Source of the DNA: Roseburia sp.
Lineage (GTDB): Bacteria > Bacillota > Clostridia > Lachnospirales > Lachnospiraceae
Assembly (NCBI GenBank): GCA_023664685.1
Contig: JAMPFC010000002.1
Location: forward strand, 25,595 to 89,594
DNA: 64,000 nucleotides
Reading direction: 5' to 3'
The position numbers and the translations under genes were made by a program. This document shows, piece by piece, positions 43,024 to 52,114 of this stretch. Within the stretch, counting starts at the first letter, position 1; each line of letters opens with the position of its first letter. Under the pieces are notes generated by a model, which made no database searches, had not been told where the DNA came from, and worked only from the letters and a program-made list of their open reading frames with translations.

Positions 43024-44508
43024 ATGAAAGCAAAAAAAGTTTTGTTATGTATTGGATGTTCTATCATTATGCTGACCGCCTGTGGCGGTGAGTACGTCGG
43101 TCTGACAGAGGGAGATGCCGTATCTGGCAGTGCAGTGAGCGGCGGGGCAGTCTCAGAGGGGGCAGTAAATGACAAGGTGGCGGAGCTAGATGCAGTGAGC
43201 GGTTCTGTGGTGGAGAATGAAAAAGAAGAAAAACAGGATATGAGTAGCCATCGGTTCTGCACGGATACGAATATGTATTATGTAGAGTATGGAAAGTATA
43301 ATGATTACCCTCGGCTGATGCAGGCAAGAACAGACGGTACACACCAAAAATGCATTAAAGAATGGAAGGACGTTTATATAATTCAGCTATTGTATGTCGA
43401 TGAAAATTGGCTGAATTATGTTATAAAAGAATATGAAGAAGAACATGAGTGTCGTTATTTTACATACCGCGTTCCGATCAAAAAGAATGCACAGGGATAC
43501 GATGTGGTTCAGATCCAGAAAGCAGAGAAATTTTTAAAGGCAGGAAAGACGAGTCCCATGTATGTAGATTCCGATTATTATTTTTATGATGATTGGGTCA
43601 CAGGCAAGTTGATCAAGTATGACCTGAAGAAGAATAAAAAAGACTCGGAAGCGACAGAGTATGGGGAGGAAATTTACAGGGGAAAGGATTTTTATTTTCT
43701 TGTAGATGTTTATAATAAAATGTTCTATGTTCAGAAAATAGATTCTGCCAAGTGGAAAAAGGTATCAATAGATATGAATGAGGATGCTGAGGATGCTGAC
43801 GATGTGGATAATGAGAACGAGGAGGATTTGATCGCACAAGGGGAGGAAGCGTTTTTCTATCCCTCCTCATATGTCAAAGAGGAAGAGGACTGGGTTGACA
43901 TCCATCGATTTGATGGGGAGAAAGAAGAAAAATTTATTACATGGGAGCAGTTGAACCATGCAGTGAAGGAGGCAGCAGGAACAGAAAAACTGGATATTTG
44001 TCATGTGACTCATCTCTTCGTACAAAATGGCAGGCTGTATATTCAGATGTTGACGGGGTGGTATGGAAAGAAGACGTACCAGATGGGATATATGATATTC
44101 AGCGAGGAAACGAAGGGGGATGCTTTGGGGCTTCGCTACGAAAGGGGCATAACCGAATGTATGAAATCCCATGTGAAGGAACGAAATGGGAAATTGTGTG
44201 ATGGTGAAGACGTATTTGTAGAGCATATGGTTTTTAATCATGCCAATTGTATTGCGATGGTGGATGGAAAAGCGTATCTGAGCCTTTTTGATTATGAGAA
44301 GCACAAAGGACAGTTGGGGTGTTATGATTTGGACACTGGTGCATCTGAGTGGGTCAGTGAGAAGGACGAGGCATATTATAAGCTTGGTTATGATGGAAAT
44401 TTGGATACATTTAAGTCGGTATTTTCTGATCATGCGTTTAATAAATTTGTAGGAGACGATATGCCACTATCAAATGATGAATACGTTAGAGAGTTTTTGG
44501 CAGATTAA
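43024..44508 (+). CDS. Array lipoprotein 5
   Basis: 494 residues; ATG after GAAGGGGG. Lipobox LTAC with Cys20 and GGEYVG. Three VSG-type units, then NDKVAELDA. The body is very close to gene 1: LMQARTDGTHQKCIKEW, YVDENWLNYV, TYRVPIKKNAQGYDVVQIQKAE, DSDYYFYDD, KWKKVSIDMNEDAED, ITWEQLNHAVKEAAGTEKLDIC. It differs by an acidic insertion (EDADDVDNENEED, about 260). Its leader and signal peptide, however, match genes 2 and 6. It therefore looks like a mosaic of two array members. An unknown surface lipoprotein. Confidence 0.8.
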   Translation: MKAKKVLLCIGCSIIMLTACGGEYVGLTEGDAVSGSAVSGGAVSEGAVNDKVAELDAVSGSVVENEKEEKQDMSSHRFCTDTNMYYVEYGKYNDYPRLMQARTDGTHQKCIKEWKDVYIIQLLYVDENWLNYVIKEYEEEHECRYFTYRVPIKKNAQGYDVVQIQKAEKFLKAGKTSPMYVDSDYYFYDDWVTGKLIKYDLKKNKKDSEATEYGEEIYRGKDFYFLVDVYNKMFYVQKIDSAKWKKVSIDMNEDAEDADDVDNENEEDLIAQGEEAFFYPSSYVKEEEDWVDIHRFDGEKEEKFITWEQLNHAVKEAAGTEKLDICHVTHLFVQNGRLYIQMLTGWYGKKTYQMGYMIFSEETKGDALGLRYERGITECMKSHVKERNGKLCDGEDVFVEHMVFNHANCIAMVDGKAYLSLFDYEKHKGQLGCYDLDTGASEWVSEKDEAYYKLGYDGNLDTFKSVFSDHAFNKFVGDDMPLSNDEYVREFLAD

Positions 44509-44531
44509 CCTTTTATAGAAGGGGGTACATT

Positions 44532-46025
44532 ATGAAAGCAAAAAAAGTTTTGTTATGTATTGGATGTTCTCTTCTTATGCTGACCGCCTGTGGCGGTGAG
44601 TATGCTGGTCTGACAGAAGGGGACGTGATAAGCGGTTCTGCGGTAAGTGGCAGTGCAGTGAGCGGCGGGGCAGTGTCAGAGGGGGCAGTAAATGACAAGG
44701 TGGCAGAGCCAGATGCGGTGAGCGGTTCTGCGGTGGAGAATGCAAAAGAGGCAAAACAGGATATGAGCAGCCATCGGTTCTGCACGGATACAAACCTGTA
44801 TTATGTGTCAGAGGATGAGCAAAAACTGATGCAGGCACGGCTTGACGGTACACACCGCAAATGCATCAAGGAGCTGCCGGCTAAAAAGAATGACGAAAAC
44901 TGCGTGGAGGTTTTGTATGTTGACGCAGATTGGCTGTATTACGATGTGACATTATTTGACGTGGATGAGGAGATTACATACCGCGCTCCGATCAAAAAAG
45001 ATGCAACGGGACAGGATGTGGTTGATTTTTCAAAAGAGGAAGAGATTGCGAAAGAAATCTTGATCTATCCGCTGTATATAGACTCGGATTATTACTTTTA
45101 CCACTGGATTTCTGCCACTGTGCGCCAAGGAGAAATCGTAAAGTACGACCTAAAGAACAAGAGAGAGGTTGCACAAATGGATGAACCATACGGTTCTATC
45201 ATTCGGCTGAACGATCATTATATCATGTTAGGTTCGGATGCGATCTATATTCAGGAGCTTGACTCTGCGTCGTGGAGTAAGCTGTCGGATTATATAGAAG
45301 ATTGTGACGATCCGGAGGATACCGTTGTATGCAATGCCGAAGCAGTTTTTTATCCCCGGTATCTAACAGAAAAACAGGAAGATTTGCGTTTTGAGATCAT
45401 ACGGTATGATGGGGATCAGGAACGAAAATTTGTGACATGGGAGCAGTTAGACCGTGCAGCAAAGAAAGCGGCGGGAGTAAAAAAATTGGATGTCTGTATG
45501 CCGGATGAGATGTTCTTTCAGGGGGACAGGCTTTATATTCAGATGCAGACCGGCTGGATGGAGGGAAAAACTTACCATATGGAATATATGATATTTAGTC
45601 AGGGGGAGAAGGGAGATGGCTCTGGACTCCGCTATGAAAAAGAACTGACCGAATGCATGAAGTCTTATGTAAAAGAACAGCCCGGGAAATGGACGGATAG
45701 TACAGAAGTTGATGTGGCAGACATGGTTGTAAATGACGCCCAGTGTATTGCAATGATCGAGGGAAAAGCTTATCTGAGCCTGTTTGACTATGGGAAAGAT
45801 AAAGGGCGTCTTGGGTGCTATGATCTGGATACCGGAGAACTGGAGTGGCTCGGGAAAAAAGATGCGGCATTTTATAAATTGGGATATGACTGCGGCGATC
45901 CATTTCATTTCTATGGAGGGGTATTTGATCCATATGGTGATAATGAGTATGTAAATGTCTGGAAATGGTGGCCATCACAGGATAAGTATGAGGATGGATT
46001 TTTTGTGCAAATGGAGGAAAAGTGA
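44532..46025 (+). CDS. Array lipoprotein 6
   Basis: 497 residues; Cys20 in LTAC. Four VSG-type units, then NDKVAEPDAVSGSAV. The body includes HRFCTDTNLYYVSEDEQKLMQARLDGTH, YVDADWLYYDV, ITYRAPIKKDATGQDVVDFS, DSDYYFYHW, VKYDLKNKREVAQ, YIQMQTGWMEGKTYHMEYMIFS, ECMKSYVKEQ and CYDLDTGELEWLG. The sequence is slightly more GC-rich than genes 2-5. The stop codon overlaps the start of gene 7 (GTGATG), so these two are translationally coupled. An unknown surface lipoprotein. Confidence 0.8.
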   Translation: MKAKKVLLCIGCSLLMLTACGGEYAGLTEGDVISGSAVSGSAVSGGAVSEGAVNDKVAEPDAVSGSAVENAKEAKQDMSSHRFCTDTNLYYVSEDEQKLMQARLDGTHRKCIKELPAKKNDENCVEVLYVDADWLYYDVTLFDVDEEITYRAPIKKDATGQDVVDFSKEEEIAKEILIYPLYIDSDYYFYHWISATVRQGEIVKYDLKNKREVAQMDEPYGSIIRLNDHYIMLGSDAIYIQELDSASWSKLSDYIEDCDDPEDTVVCNAEAVFYPRYLTEKQEDLRFEIIRYDGDQERKFVTWEQLDRAAKKAAGVKKLDVCMPDEMFFQGDRLYIQMQTGWMEGKTYHMEYMIFSQGEKGDGSGLRYEKELTECMKSYVKEQPGKWTDSTEVDVADMVVNDAQCIAMIEGKAYLSLFDYGKDKGRLGCYDLDTGELEWLGKKDAAFYKLGYDCGDPFHFYGGVFDPYGDNEYVNVWKWWPSQDKYEDGFFVQMEEK

Positions 46026-47539
46026 TGAAAAGTCAAAAGAAAATGACATTTTTGTTAGTATGCGCTGTCTTGTGTTCGCTCTGTATAACTGCCTGCGGCG
46101 GAGAGTATGCTGGAATGACAGAGGGAAATGTGCTATCCGGCAGTGCAGTGAGCGGCGGGGCAGTGTCAGAAGGCGCAGTAAATGACAAGGTGGCGGAGCC
46201 GGATGCAGCGAGCGGTTCTGCGGTGGGAAACGAAAAAGATGGAAAGCCCGGCAAAGAGGAAAAACAGGATATGAGCAGCCACCGGTTTTGCACGGATACG
46301 AACTTGTATTATGTGTCAGAGGATATGACAAAACTGATGCAGGCAAGAACCGATGGCACACACAGTAAATGCATCCGGGACTGGACGAAAGAGGGTAAGG
46401 GGTACATTGTGGAGGTGCAGGTCTTGTATGTTGGGAAAAACTGGCTGTATTATCATGTGATGTCTGAGTTAGAGGACGATATTACATACCGCACTCCGAT
46501 CAAGAAGGATGCAAAAGGACAGGATGTTGTTCAAATTTCCCAAGAGGAGGAAATTTTAAAAGAGGAAGAGGCGGTGCCGTGGTACGCAGATTCTAATTAT
46601 TACTTTTATGAGGATATCAACGACCACAAAATGATAAAGTATGATCTGAAAAGAAAGGAAAAAGTTTCAGAATCAGACTATTTTAGTTGGATTTTTCGGG
46701 TAAAGGGGCATTATGTCATGGCACCTGAGAAAGAGGATATGATTTATAGCCAAGAGACAGATTCCGGACAGTGGGAAAAGGTATCAGATTATATGTGTTG
46801 GAATGATGAATGGATTGCACAAAAGGATGAAGAGGAGATTTTTTATCCCCGGGCTTTAACAGAAAAACAGGAAGATTCTCGTTTTGAGATCATGCGGTAT
46901 GATGGGACTCAGGTACAAAATATTGTGACATGGGAGCAGTTAGACCGTGCAGTAAAGGAAGCGGCGGGAGTAAAAAAACTGGATGTCTGTATACTGGATG
47001 AGATGTTTTGGCAGGAAGACAGGCTGTATCTCCAGATGCAGACCGGCTGGATGGAAGGAAAAACCTATCATATGGGATATATGATATTCAGTAAGGGAGA
47101 AAAAGAGGGGGCTTCCGGGCTTCGCTATGAAAAGGAACTGACCGAATGCATGAAATCCCATGTGAAAGAACGGAGCGGAAAATGGACGGATATTGATGGA
47201 CATTATCCGGAGGATGGGGAAACTGTATACGTGGAGCATATGCTCGTAAATGAAGCCCAGTGCATTGCGATGGTGGAGGGAAAGGCTTATCTGAGCCTGT
47301 ATGACTGTGACAAGGATACGGGGCGGATGGCGTGTTATGATCTTTTTACCGGGAAATTCCAGTGGGTCAGTAAAAAGGATCTGGAATTTCATATGCTTAA
47401 ATATGATTTTGACGATTGGGATTATTTTTCCCGCGTATATGAAGAACTTGAATATAATGGTTTTGCAGATATGTGGAAATTTTCGCCATCCGCAGATACA
47501 GAAGACGTCGGATGGTTTGTGGAGGATAAAAAGCGATGA
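46025..47539 (+). CDS. Array lipoprotein 7
   Basis: 504 residues from the ATG at 46025 that overlaps the upstream TGA; a GTG one codon earlier is possible. The signal peptide is MKSQKKMTFLLVCAVLCSL with lipobox ITAC and Cys24. Three repeat units precede NDKVAEPDAASGSAV and a Lys/Glu/Gly linker (NEKDGKPGKEEK). The body is close to gene 6 at its start and end and to gene 3 in the middle (MIKYDLKRKEKVSESD). The C-terminus, WFVEDKKR, runs into gene 8 (4-bp ATGA overlap), and gene 8 repeats the same leader almost exactly. Confidence 0.8.
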   Translation: MKSQKKMTFLLVCAVLCSLCITACGGEYAGMTEGNVLSGSAVSGGAVSEGAVNDKVAEPDAASGSAVGNEKDGKPGKEEKQDMSSHRFCTDTNLYYVSEDMTKLMQARTDGTHSKCIRDWTKEGKGYIVEVQVLYVGKNWLYYHVMSELEDDITYRTPIKKDAKGQDVVQISQEEEILKEEEAVPWYADSNYYFYEDINDHKMIKYDLKRKEKVSESDYFSWIFRVKGHYVMAPEKEDMIYSQETDSGQWEKVSDYMCWNDEWIAQKDEEEIFYPRALTEKQEDSRFEIMRYDGTQVQNIVTWEQLDRAVKEAAGVKKLDVCILDEMFWQEDRLYLQMQTGWMEGKTYHMGYMIFSKGEKEGASGLRYEKELTECMKSHVKERSGKWTDIDGHYPEDGETVYVEHMLVNEAQCIAMVEGKAYLSLYDCDKDTGRMACYDLFTGKFQWVSKKDLEFHMLKYDFDDWDYFSRVYEELEYNGFADMWKFSPSADTEDVGWFVEDKKR

Positions 47540-48981
47540 AAAGTCAAAAGAAAATGACGTTTTTGTTAGTATGCGCTGTCTTGTGTTCGCTCTGTATAAC
47601 TGCCTGTGGCGGGGAGTATGCCGGAATGACAGAGGGAAAGGTGGTATCCGGCGGTGCAGTGTCAGAGGGTGCAGTAAATGACAAGGTGGCGGAGCCGGAT
47701 GCAGTAAGCGGCTCTGCGGTCGGCACAGAGGACTGGAACCAATACATATTTAGCAACGACAGCCATTTGTATTATGTAGAGTGGGGAGAAGATGCCGGTG
47801 TCGGGATCATCGTTGAATACGACCGGAAGGCTGGGACAGAGAGGAAGATTTTGAAAAATGATCTTGACGCGATACTTTATGTGGATAACGATTGGGTCTA
47901 CTATAGTACCTGTGTCGTCACAGAGGACGATGATCGTCTCGAGGATGAGATACAGACCAAGTTATACCGGGTTTCGGTGGAGGCGGGGGTGTTAAGCGAT
48001 GAAAAAGAGGAACTTCTTTTTACGGAGGAAGATGCCCTCGCGTCCTGTCAGTTGTGTGGCGGCGGGCGGTATATCGCCTATGTGACAGCAAATGATGGGC
48101 TTTATAAGAAATATGATTTAAAAGAAAAGCGGTTGATCGGGAGCTTTGATCCAAAAGAGTATGAGTACTCAACGGTTTTTGGAACAGCCGGTGAGCAGAT
48201 CGTTTTGGAACTAGGGGATGCGCTGGCGTGTCAGGATATTTCTGGTGAAAAAGTTGTCCTGATTTCCAGAGATGCCGTATGTTATGAGCCGCTTATCGCG
48301 ATGTCGGATTCGGATGTATTTTATGTGGAGGGCGGCTGTGATTCCGATGAGATCTGGTGCTATCATCTGGCGGATCGGAGCCAGAAAAAACTTGGTGCAA
48401 AGCGGCAGATTGAAGAAATCCTGCGCCGGGAGGGATTTTTAAGTGAGACAAAAGGGAAAAAATATAGCTGCTATGTGGATCATCTTTTGGCAGCCGGAGA
48501 CCGCCTGTACATACAGGTCGATCTGAGTTGGGAAGAAAATGGAGTGACCTACCGCAATAAAGTGATGTGCAGCGCGAAAAGCGGCGAGGATGAAAAGGAG
48601 GAAAGCTCCGGCCTCTGCTATGAAGAGGAACTGACAACATGCTTGGCAAACCCGAAAGAGAACCAGAACGTATTTGAAAAATATTATTACCGGGGGACTT
48701 CGGAAAAGGCATTGTTTTTGAGCCGGGGGTCGGTCATCGCAGCGTCCGGGCAGCAGCTTTATTTTTGCCTGTATGATCCGGAAAAAAATAAAAACAAACT
48801 TACATGCTTTGATCTGGGATCGGGCAAGGTCAAATTTTTGACAAAAAAGGATGAGGAGAGTATCCGGCTTCTTGCACAGGGGATTTTGCCTTTTCGGAAT
48901 TGGGATGGGCCGGAGTATTTCCGCCCGAGCGGTCTGCATGCGGATATGCCAAACAATGATCCGACCCATACTTTGTGGTGA
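47536..48981 (+). CDS. Array lipoprotein 8 (diverged body)
   Basis: 481 residues; leader and signal peptide nearly identical to gene 7, Cys24 in ITAC, but only two VSG-type units. The NDKVAEPDAVSGSAV block is followed by a different body: FSNDSHLYYVEWGEDAGVGIIVEYDRKAG, YVDNDWVYYS, TKLYRVSVEAG, KYDLKEKRLIGSFD, then GCDSDEIWCYHLADRS and a C-terminal region (CLANPKENQNVFEKYYY, SRGSVIAASGQQLYFCLYD, CFDLGSGKVKFLTKKDEE) shared with gene 9. It therefore joins the leader of the first subfamily to the body of the second. Confidence 0.8.
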   Translation: MKSQKKMTFLLVCAVLCSLCITACGGEYAGMTEGKVVSGGAVSEGAVNDKVAEPDAVSGSAVGTEDWNQYIFSNDSHLYYVEWGEDAGVGIIVEYDRKAGTERKILKNDLDAILYVDNDWVYYSTCVVTEDDDRLEDEIQTKLYRVSVEAGVLSDEKEELLFTEEDALASCQLCGGGRYIAYVTANDGLYKKYDLKEKRLIGSFDPKEYEYSTVFGTAGEQIVLELGDALACQDISGEKVVLISRDAVCYEPLIAMSDSDVFYVEGGCDSDEIWCYHLADRSQKKLGAKRQIEEILRREGFLSETKGKKYSCYVDHLLAAGDRLYIQVDLSWEENGVTYRNKVMCSAKSGEDEKEESSGLCYEEELTTCLANPKENQNVFEKYYYRGTSEKALFLSRGSVIAASGQQLYFCLYDPEKNKNKLTCFDLGSGKVKFLTKKDEESIRLLAQGILPFRNWDGPEYFRPSGLHADMPNNDPTHTLW

Positions 48982-49008
48982 TACGGATCCGGAGAAGGAG
49001 GAGTGATC

Positions 49009-50487
49009 ATGTGGAAAAGAGAATTGAAAAAAGTTTGTAAAGGAATCAGTATCCTGCTGTTTGTGGTATCTTTGACCGGCTGCGGCGGAGAATATGCCGG
49101 AACAACAGAAGGTGATGCCGTGTCGGGTGGTGCAGTGAGCGGCTCGGCAGTGAGTGGAGGTTCTGTCAGTGGACAGGCTGTTTCCGGACAGGCATTACAG
49201 GAAGAGGGGACGAGGGATTTTGTGTCCGTGGAAAAGAAAGGAAAGTACCGGTTCTGCAATGACAGCCATCTGTATTATATGGAAGATGACTGGGAGCCGA
49301 TCGTCGAATACGACCTGTCCGATGGCTCCCGCCGGGAGATTAAATTTGGAAAAGAGCAGCTCGGGGAGAATCCTGTTAAGCGTATTGTGTCGCTCTGTCG
49401 TGTGGATAATGACTGGGTCTGGTATGTGAAAGAGATCGAAACAGATGCGTGCCCATTTCATCAGCGGGAGCTTTGGCGTGCCCCGATCGAGAATAAAAAA
49501 CTGAATGTCAAAAAAGAGGAGTTCGTATTTTCCGATCCGCTCGTCATGAGCGAAGTGCAGATTTACTGTGATGGCAGATATCTGCTTTATACAACAGATA
49601 ATGATTTGTCCTCGTATTATCGGAAATACGATCTGAAAGAGAAAAAGTATGTTTATAATGCCAAGCCAAATGAGGACGAGGATGAAGTCGACATGCTTGT
49701 CGCTGTGGCGGGCGGGGCTGCGTTTGTCGAGGGATATGATGGGTTCTTCCGCCAGAACATAGATTCCTCGGAGACAGTAACGGTCACGAAAGAGATCATT
49801 GACCAAAAGATGGCGGCAACGGAAGAGGATTTGTTTTATTTGCAGGAGGCCGAGGAGGAAGAGGAAGACGACTATGTATTTAATATCTGGCAGTATCATG
49901 TGCCGGATGGCAGTAAGAAAGAGATCATTACCGATGAACAGTTCCAGAAGGCATTGAAGGCGCAGGGGCTTTTGAACTCTGCCAAACAATCGATGACGCC
50001 GGAGTACCTTTTTGTCTCCAGAGACCGTCTGTATGTACAAGTCGATCAGAGTTGGCGGGAAAATAAAGTGATCATACAAAGAAAATCGGTTTTCAGCCAG
50101 AAGATCGGAGGAAAGGATGGACTTCGGTATGAAAAGGGGCTTACGGAGTGTCTGGCAAATCCGGTGAAAAACCAGAAGAAATTTGAAAAAATTTATGATG
50201 ATGAGGATGATGAGGGGGAGATGTCCCTGTTTTTGAGCCGGGGAACCTGCCTGTACATGTCCGAAGAAAAGTGTTTTATGGAGCTTTATGATCCGGAACA
50301 GGATAAGAACCGGGTGGCGTGCTATGACCTTTCGTCTGGCAGCATGAAGTTTCTGACGAAGAAGGATCCGGACTGGTATGTGCCTTTTTATGACGGCGTG
50401 CTGCCAGATTGGGCGGAGTCGCTGTATCCGGACGATATCCGTTGTGATCTGCCAAATAACAAAGCAGTAAACTGGCCTTACTGGTAA
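49009..50487 (+). CDS. Array lipoprotein 9
   Basis: 492 residues from the ATG behind AAGGAGGAG (a GTG two codons upstream is an alternative). Lipobox LTGC with Cys25, then GGEYAGTTEGD and the longest repeat class, five units ending VSGQAVSGQALQEEG. The body has FCNDSHLYYMEDDWEPIVEYDLSDG, VDNDWVWYV, LWRAPIENKKLNVKKEE, KYDLKEKKYVYN, a very acidic loop (QEAEEEEEDDYVFN) and the same closing blocks as gene 8 (CLANPVKNQKKFEK, SRGTCLYMSEEKCFMELYD). An unknown surface lipoprotein. Confidence 0.8.
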   Translation: MWKRELKKVCKGISILLFVVSLTGCGGEYAGTTEGDAVSGGAVSGSAVSGGSVSGQAVSGQALQEEGTRDFVSVEKKGKYRFCNDSHLYYMEDDWEPIVEYDLSDGSRREIKFGKEQLGENPVKRIVSLCRVDNDWVWYVKEIETDACPFHQRELWRAPIENKKLNVKKEEFVFSDPLVMSEVQIYCDGRYLLYTTDNDLSSYYRKYDLKEKKYVYNAKPNEDEDEVDMLVAVAGGAAFVEGYDGFFRQNIDSSETVTVTKEIIDQKMAATEEDLFYLQEAEEEEEDDYVFNIWQYHVPDGSKKEIITDEQFQKALKAQGLLNSAKQSMTPEYLFVSRDRLYVQVDQSWRENKVIIQRKSVFSQKIGGKDGLRYEKGLTECLANPVKNQKKFEKIYDDEDDEGEMSLFLSRGTCLYMSEEKCFMELYDPEQDKNRVACYDLSSGSMKFLTKKDPDWYVPFYDGVLPDWAESLYPDDIRCDLPNNKAVNWPYW

Positions 50488-50518
50488 AAAGTAAATCGAT
50501 GCAGAAAGGAAAGAAGCG

Positions 50519-52090
50519 ATGAAAAAGAAAATTTGTCTATTTTTGTGTGGCGGCTTTTTAGCGTTATGTTTGACCGGCTGCGGCGGAGAATATGCCGGAA
50601 CAACAGAAGGAGATGCCGTATCGGGTGGTGCAGTGAGCGGCTCGGCGGTGAGCGGAGGTTCTGTCAGTGGACAGGCTGTCTCCGGACAGGCATTGCAGGA
50701 AGAGGGCGCGACGGAAAAGGAAGCTGACACAGCCAGATATTCTACAAGTGAAGAATACCGTTTTTGTACCGATACGAACTTGTACCGGGAACTGAGTGGT
50801 GATAATAGTGACAGCATTCTTCAGACCAGACTGGATGGAAGCCACAAAAAAAAGATAAAGCTCGGGAAAGACTTTTCCCTATTGATCTGTGTGAAAGATG
50901 GGTATTTGTATTATGAAACAGATGATATCGTAGAGGAAACCGATGGAAATATAACATCTGAATTTAGTGGTGGTTCTACGATCTGGGCAGTACCGGTCAC
51001 AAAGGATAAAGATGGGTATGACGTCGTAAAACCGGAGCAGAAGAAAAAAATCCTGTCTGACGAGGAAATGGATTATGGGCAGGTTTATATGAATGACCGG
51101 TATATTTTTTACAAAGCAAATTTTGAATCGTCCTTTGTGAAGTATGACAGAAAGAACAAGAAAAAACTTCCGGTAGACGATCTTTCACTGGGTGGTAACT
51201 ACGCCCATGCAGTGATCACAGGATGCGGAGATGTGGTCGTGCTTTTTGCCGAGCAAGGGGCTTATATCCATAAGCTCAGTGAGACCGGGTGGAAGCAGAT
51301 CCCATCTGCCGGAATCGACAGTTCCAGTATAAAGGCATGGGGCGAGACATCGCTTTTTTTCTCCGGGTCGATGTATCTTGAGGATATAGCAGTGGCATCG
51401 GATGCTCCGGATTACGTCCGCCGGTGCGATCTTACAAATGGGGAGTGTAAAGAAATCGTATCCAGAGGGCAGTTAAGGCAGGCTGTGTGTGAGGCGGCGG
51501 GGCTGACCGGGCCGGAAGCACTAGAGCTTTGTCTGGTGACAAACCTGTTCTGTGACGGAGGCCGCTGTTATATTCAGGTTCAGGCAAACTGGAAAGATGG
51601 GGAAAATTATCATATGGAGTATTTGATATTAAGCTGTGCAGAGGAAGAGGCTTCCCCGAAGCTTCGTTATGAAAGGGAACTGATGGAATGTCTGCGGACG
51701 TATGGGACAGCACAGGAGGGGCAGATAGTTGACACAGGAAACCTATATGAGAACGCTGAGGAGACGGTTATCAAAGAACATGTCATAGCTGCAGATTCCT
51801 ACTGTTATTACATGACGGGCGGAAAAGCATTTTTATATCTTTTTGATTATAAGAAAAAAAGGGGCGGGGTCGGCTGCGTTGAGCTTGCCAAGAATAAGTT
51901 CCACTGGCTGGACGAACAGAGCACATGGTTTTATGAACCGTGTTATGGAACATGGGGAGATGATTTGGAGGAAATACGTGCGAATTATGAACTGCCGGCA
52001 ACATCCCTGTCAAAGAAATCCGCTGTCATGAGCTATGGCGTGTCAGAGGATCCCGGAATGGAGTTTAGTGAATTTGTTGGTAAAGAATAA
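50519..52090 (+). CDS. Array lipoprotein 10
   Basis: 523 residues; Cys21 in LTGC. Its repeat region is practically identical to that of gene 9 (five units, ending GQALQEEG), though its signal peptide (MKKKICLFLCGGFLALC) matches gene 11. The body returns to the first subfamily: YRFCTDTNLYRELSG, LQTRLDGSHKKKIK, TIWAVPVTKDKDGYDVV, FVKYDRKNKKKLPVDD, CYIQVQANWKDGENYHMEYLIL, LRYERELMECLRTYG and CVELAKNKFHWLD. It is another mosaic of leader, repeat and body. An unknown surface lipoprotein. Confidence 0.8.
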   Translation: MKKKICLFLCGGFLALCLTGCGGEYAGTTEGDAVSGGAVSGSAVSGGSVSGQAVSGQALQEEGATEKEADTARYSTSEEYRFCTDTNLYRELSGDNSDSILQTRLDGSHKKKIKLGKDFSLLICVKDGYLYYETDDIVEETDGNITSEFSGGSTIWAVPVTKDKDGYDVVKPEQKKKILSDEEMDYGQVYMNDRYIFYKANFESSFVKYDRKNKKKLPVDDLSLGGNYAHAVITGCGDVVVLFAEQGAYIHKLSETGWKQIPSAGIDSSSIKAWGETSLFFSGSMYLEDIAVASDAPDYVRRCDLTNGECKEIVSRGQLRQAVCEAAGLTGPEALELCLVTNLFCDGGRCYIQVQANWKDGENYHMEYLILSCAEEEASPKLRYERELMECLRTYGTAQEGQIVDTGNLYENAEETVIKEHVIAADSYCYYMTGGKAFLYLFDYKKKRGGVGCVELAKNKFHWLDEQSTWFYEPCYGTWGDDLEEIRANYELPATSLSKKSAVMSYGVSEDPGMEFSEFVGKE

Positions 52091-52114
52091 ATCGATACAG
52101 AAAGGAAATAAGAG

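Noticed and set aside
49195-50817. 540-codon frame antisense to array lipoproteins 9 and 10
   Set aside because: Long only because of codon bias on the coding strand; no ribosome binding site, and its repeated segments mirror the VSGSA repeats.
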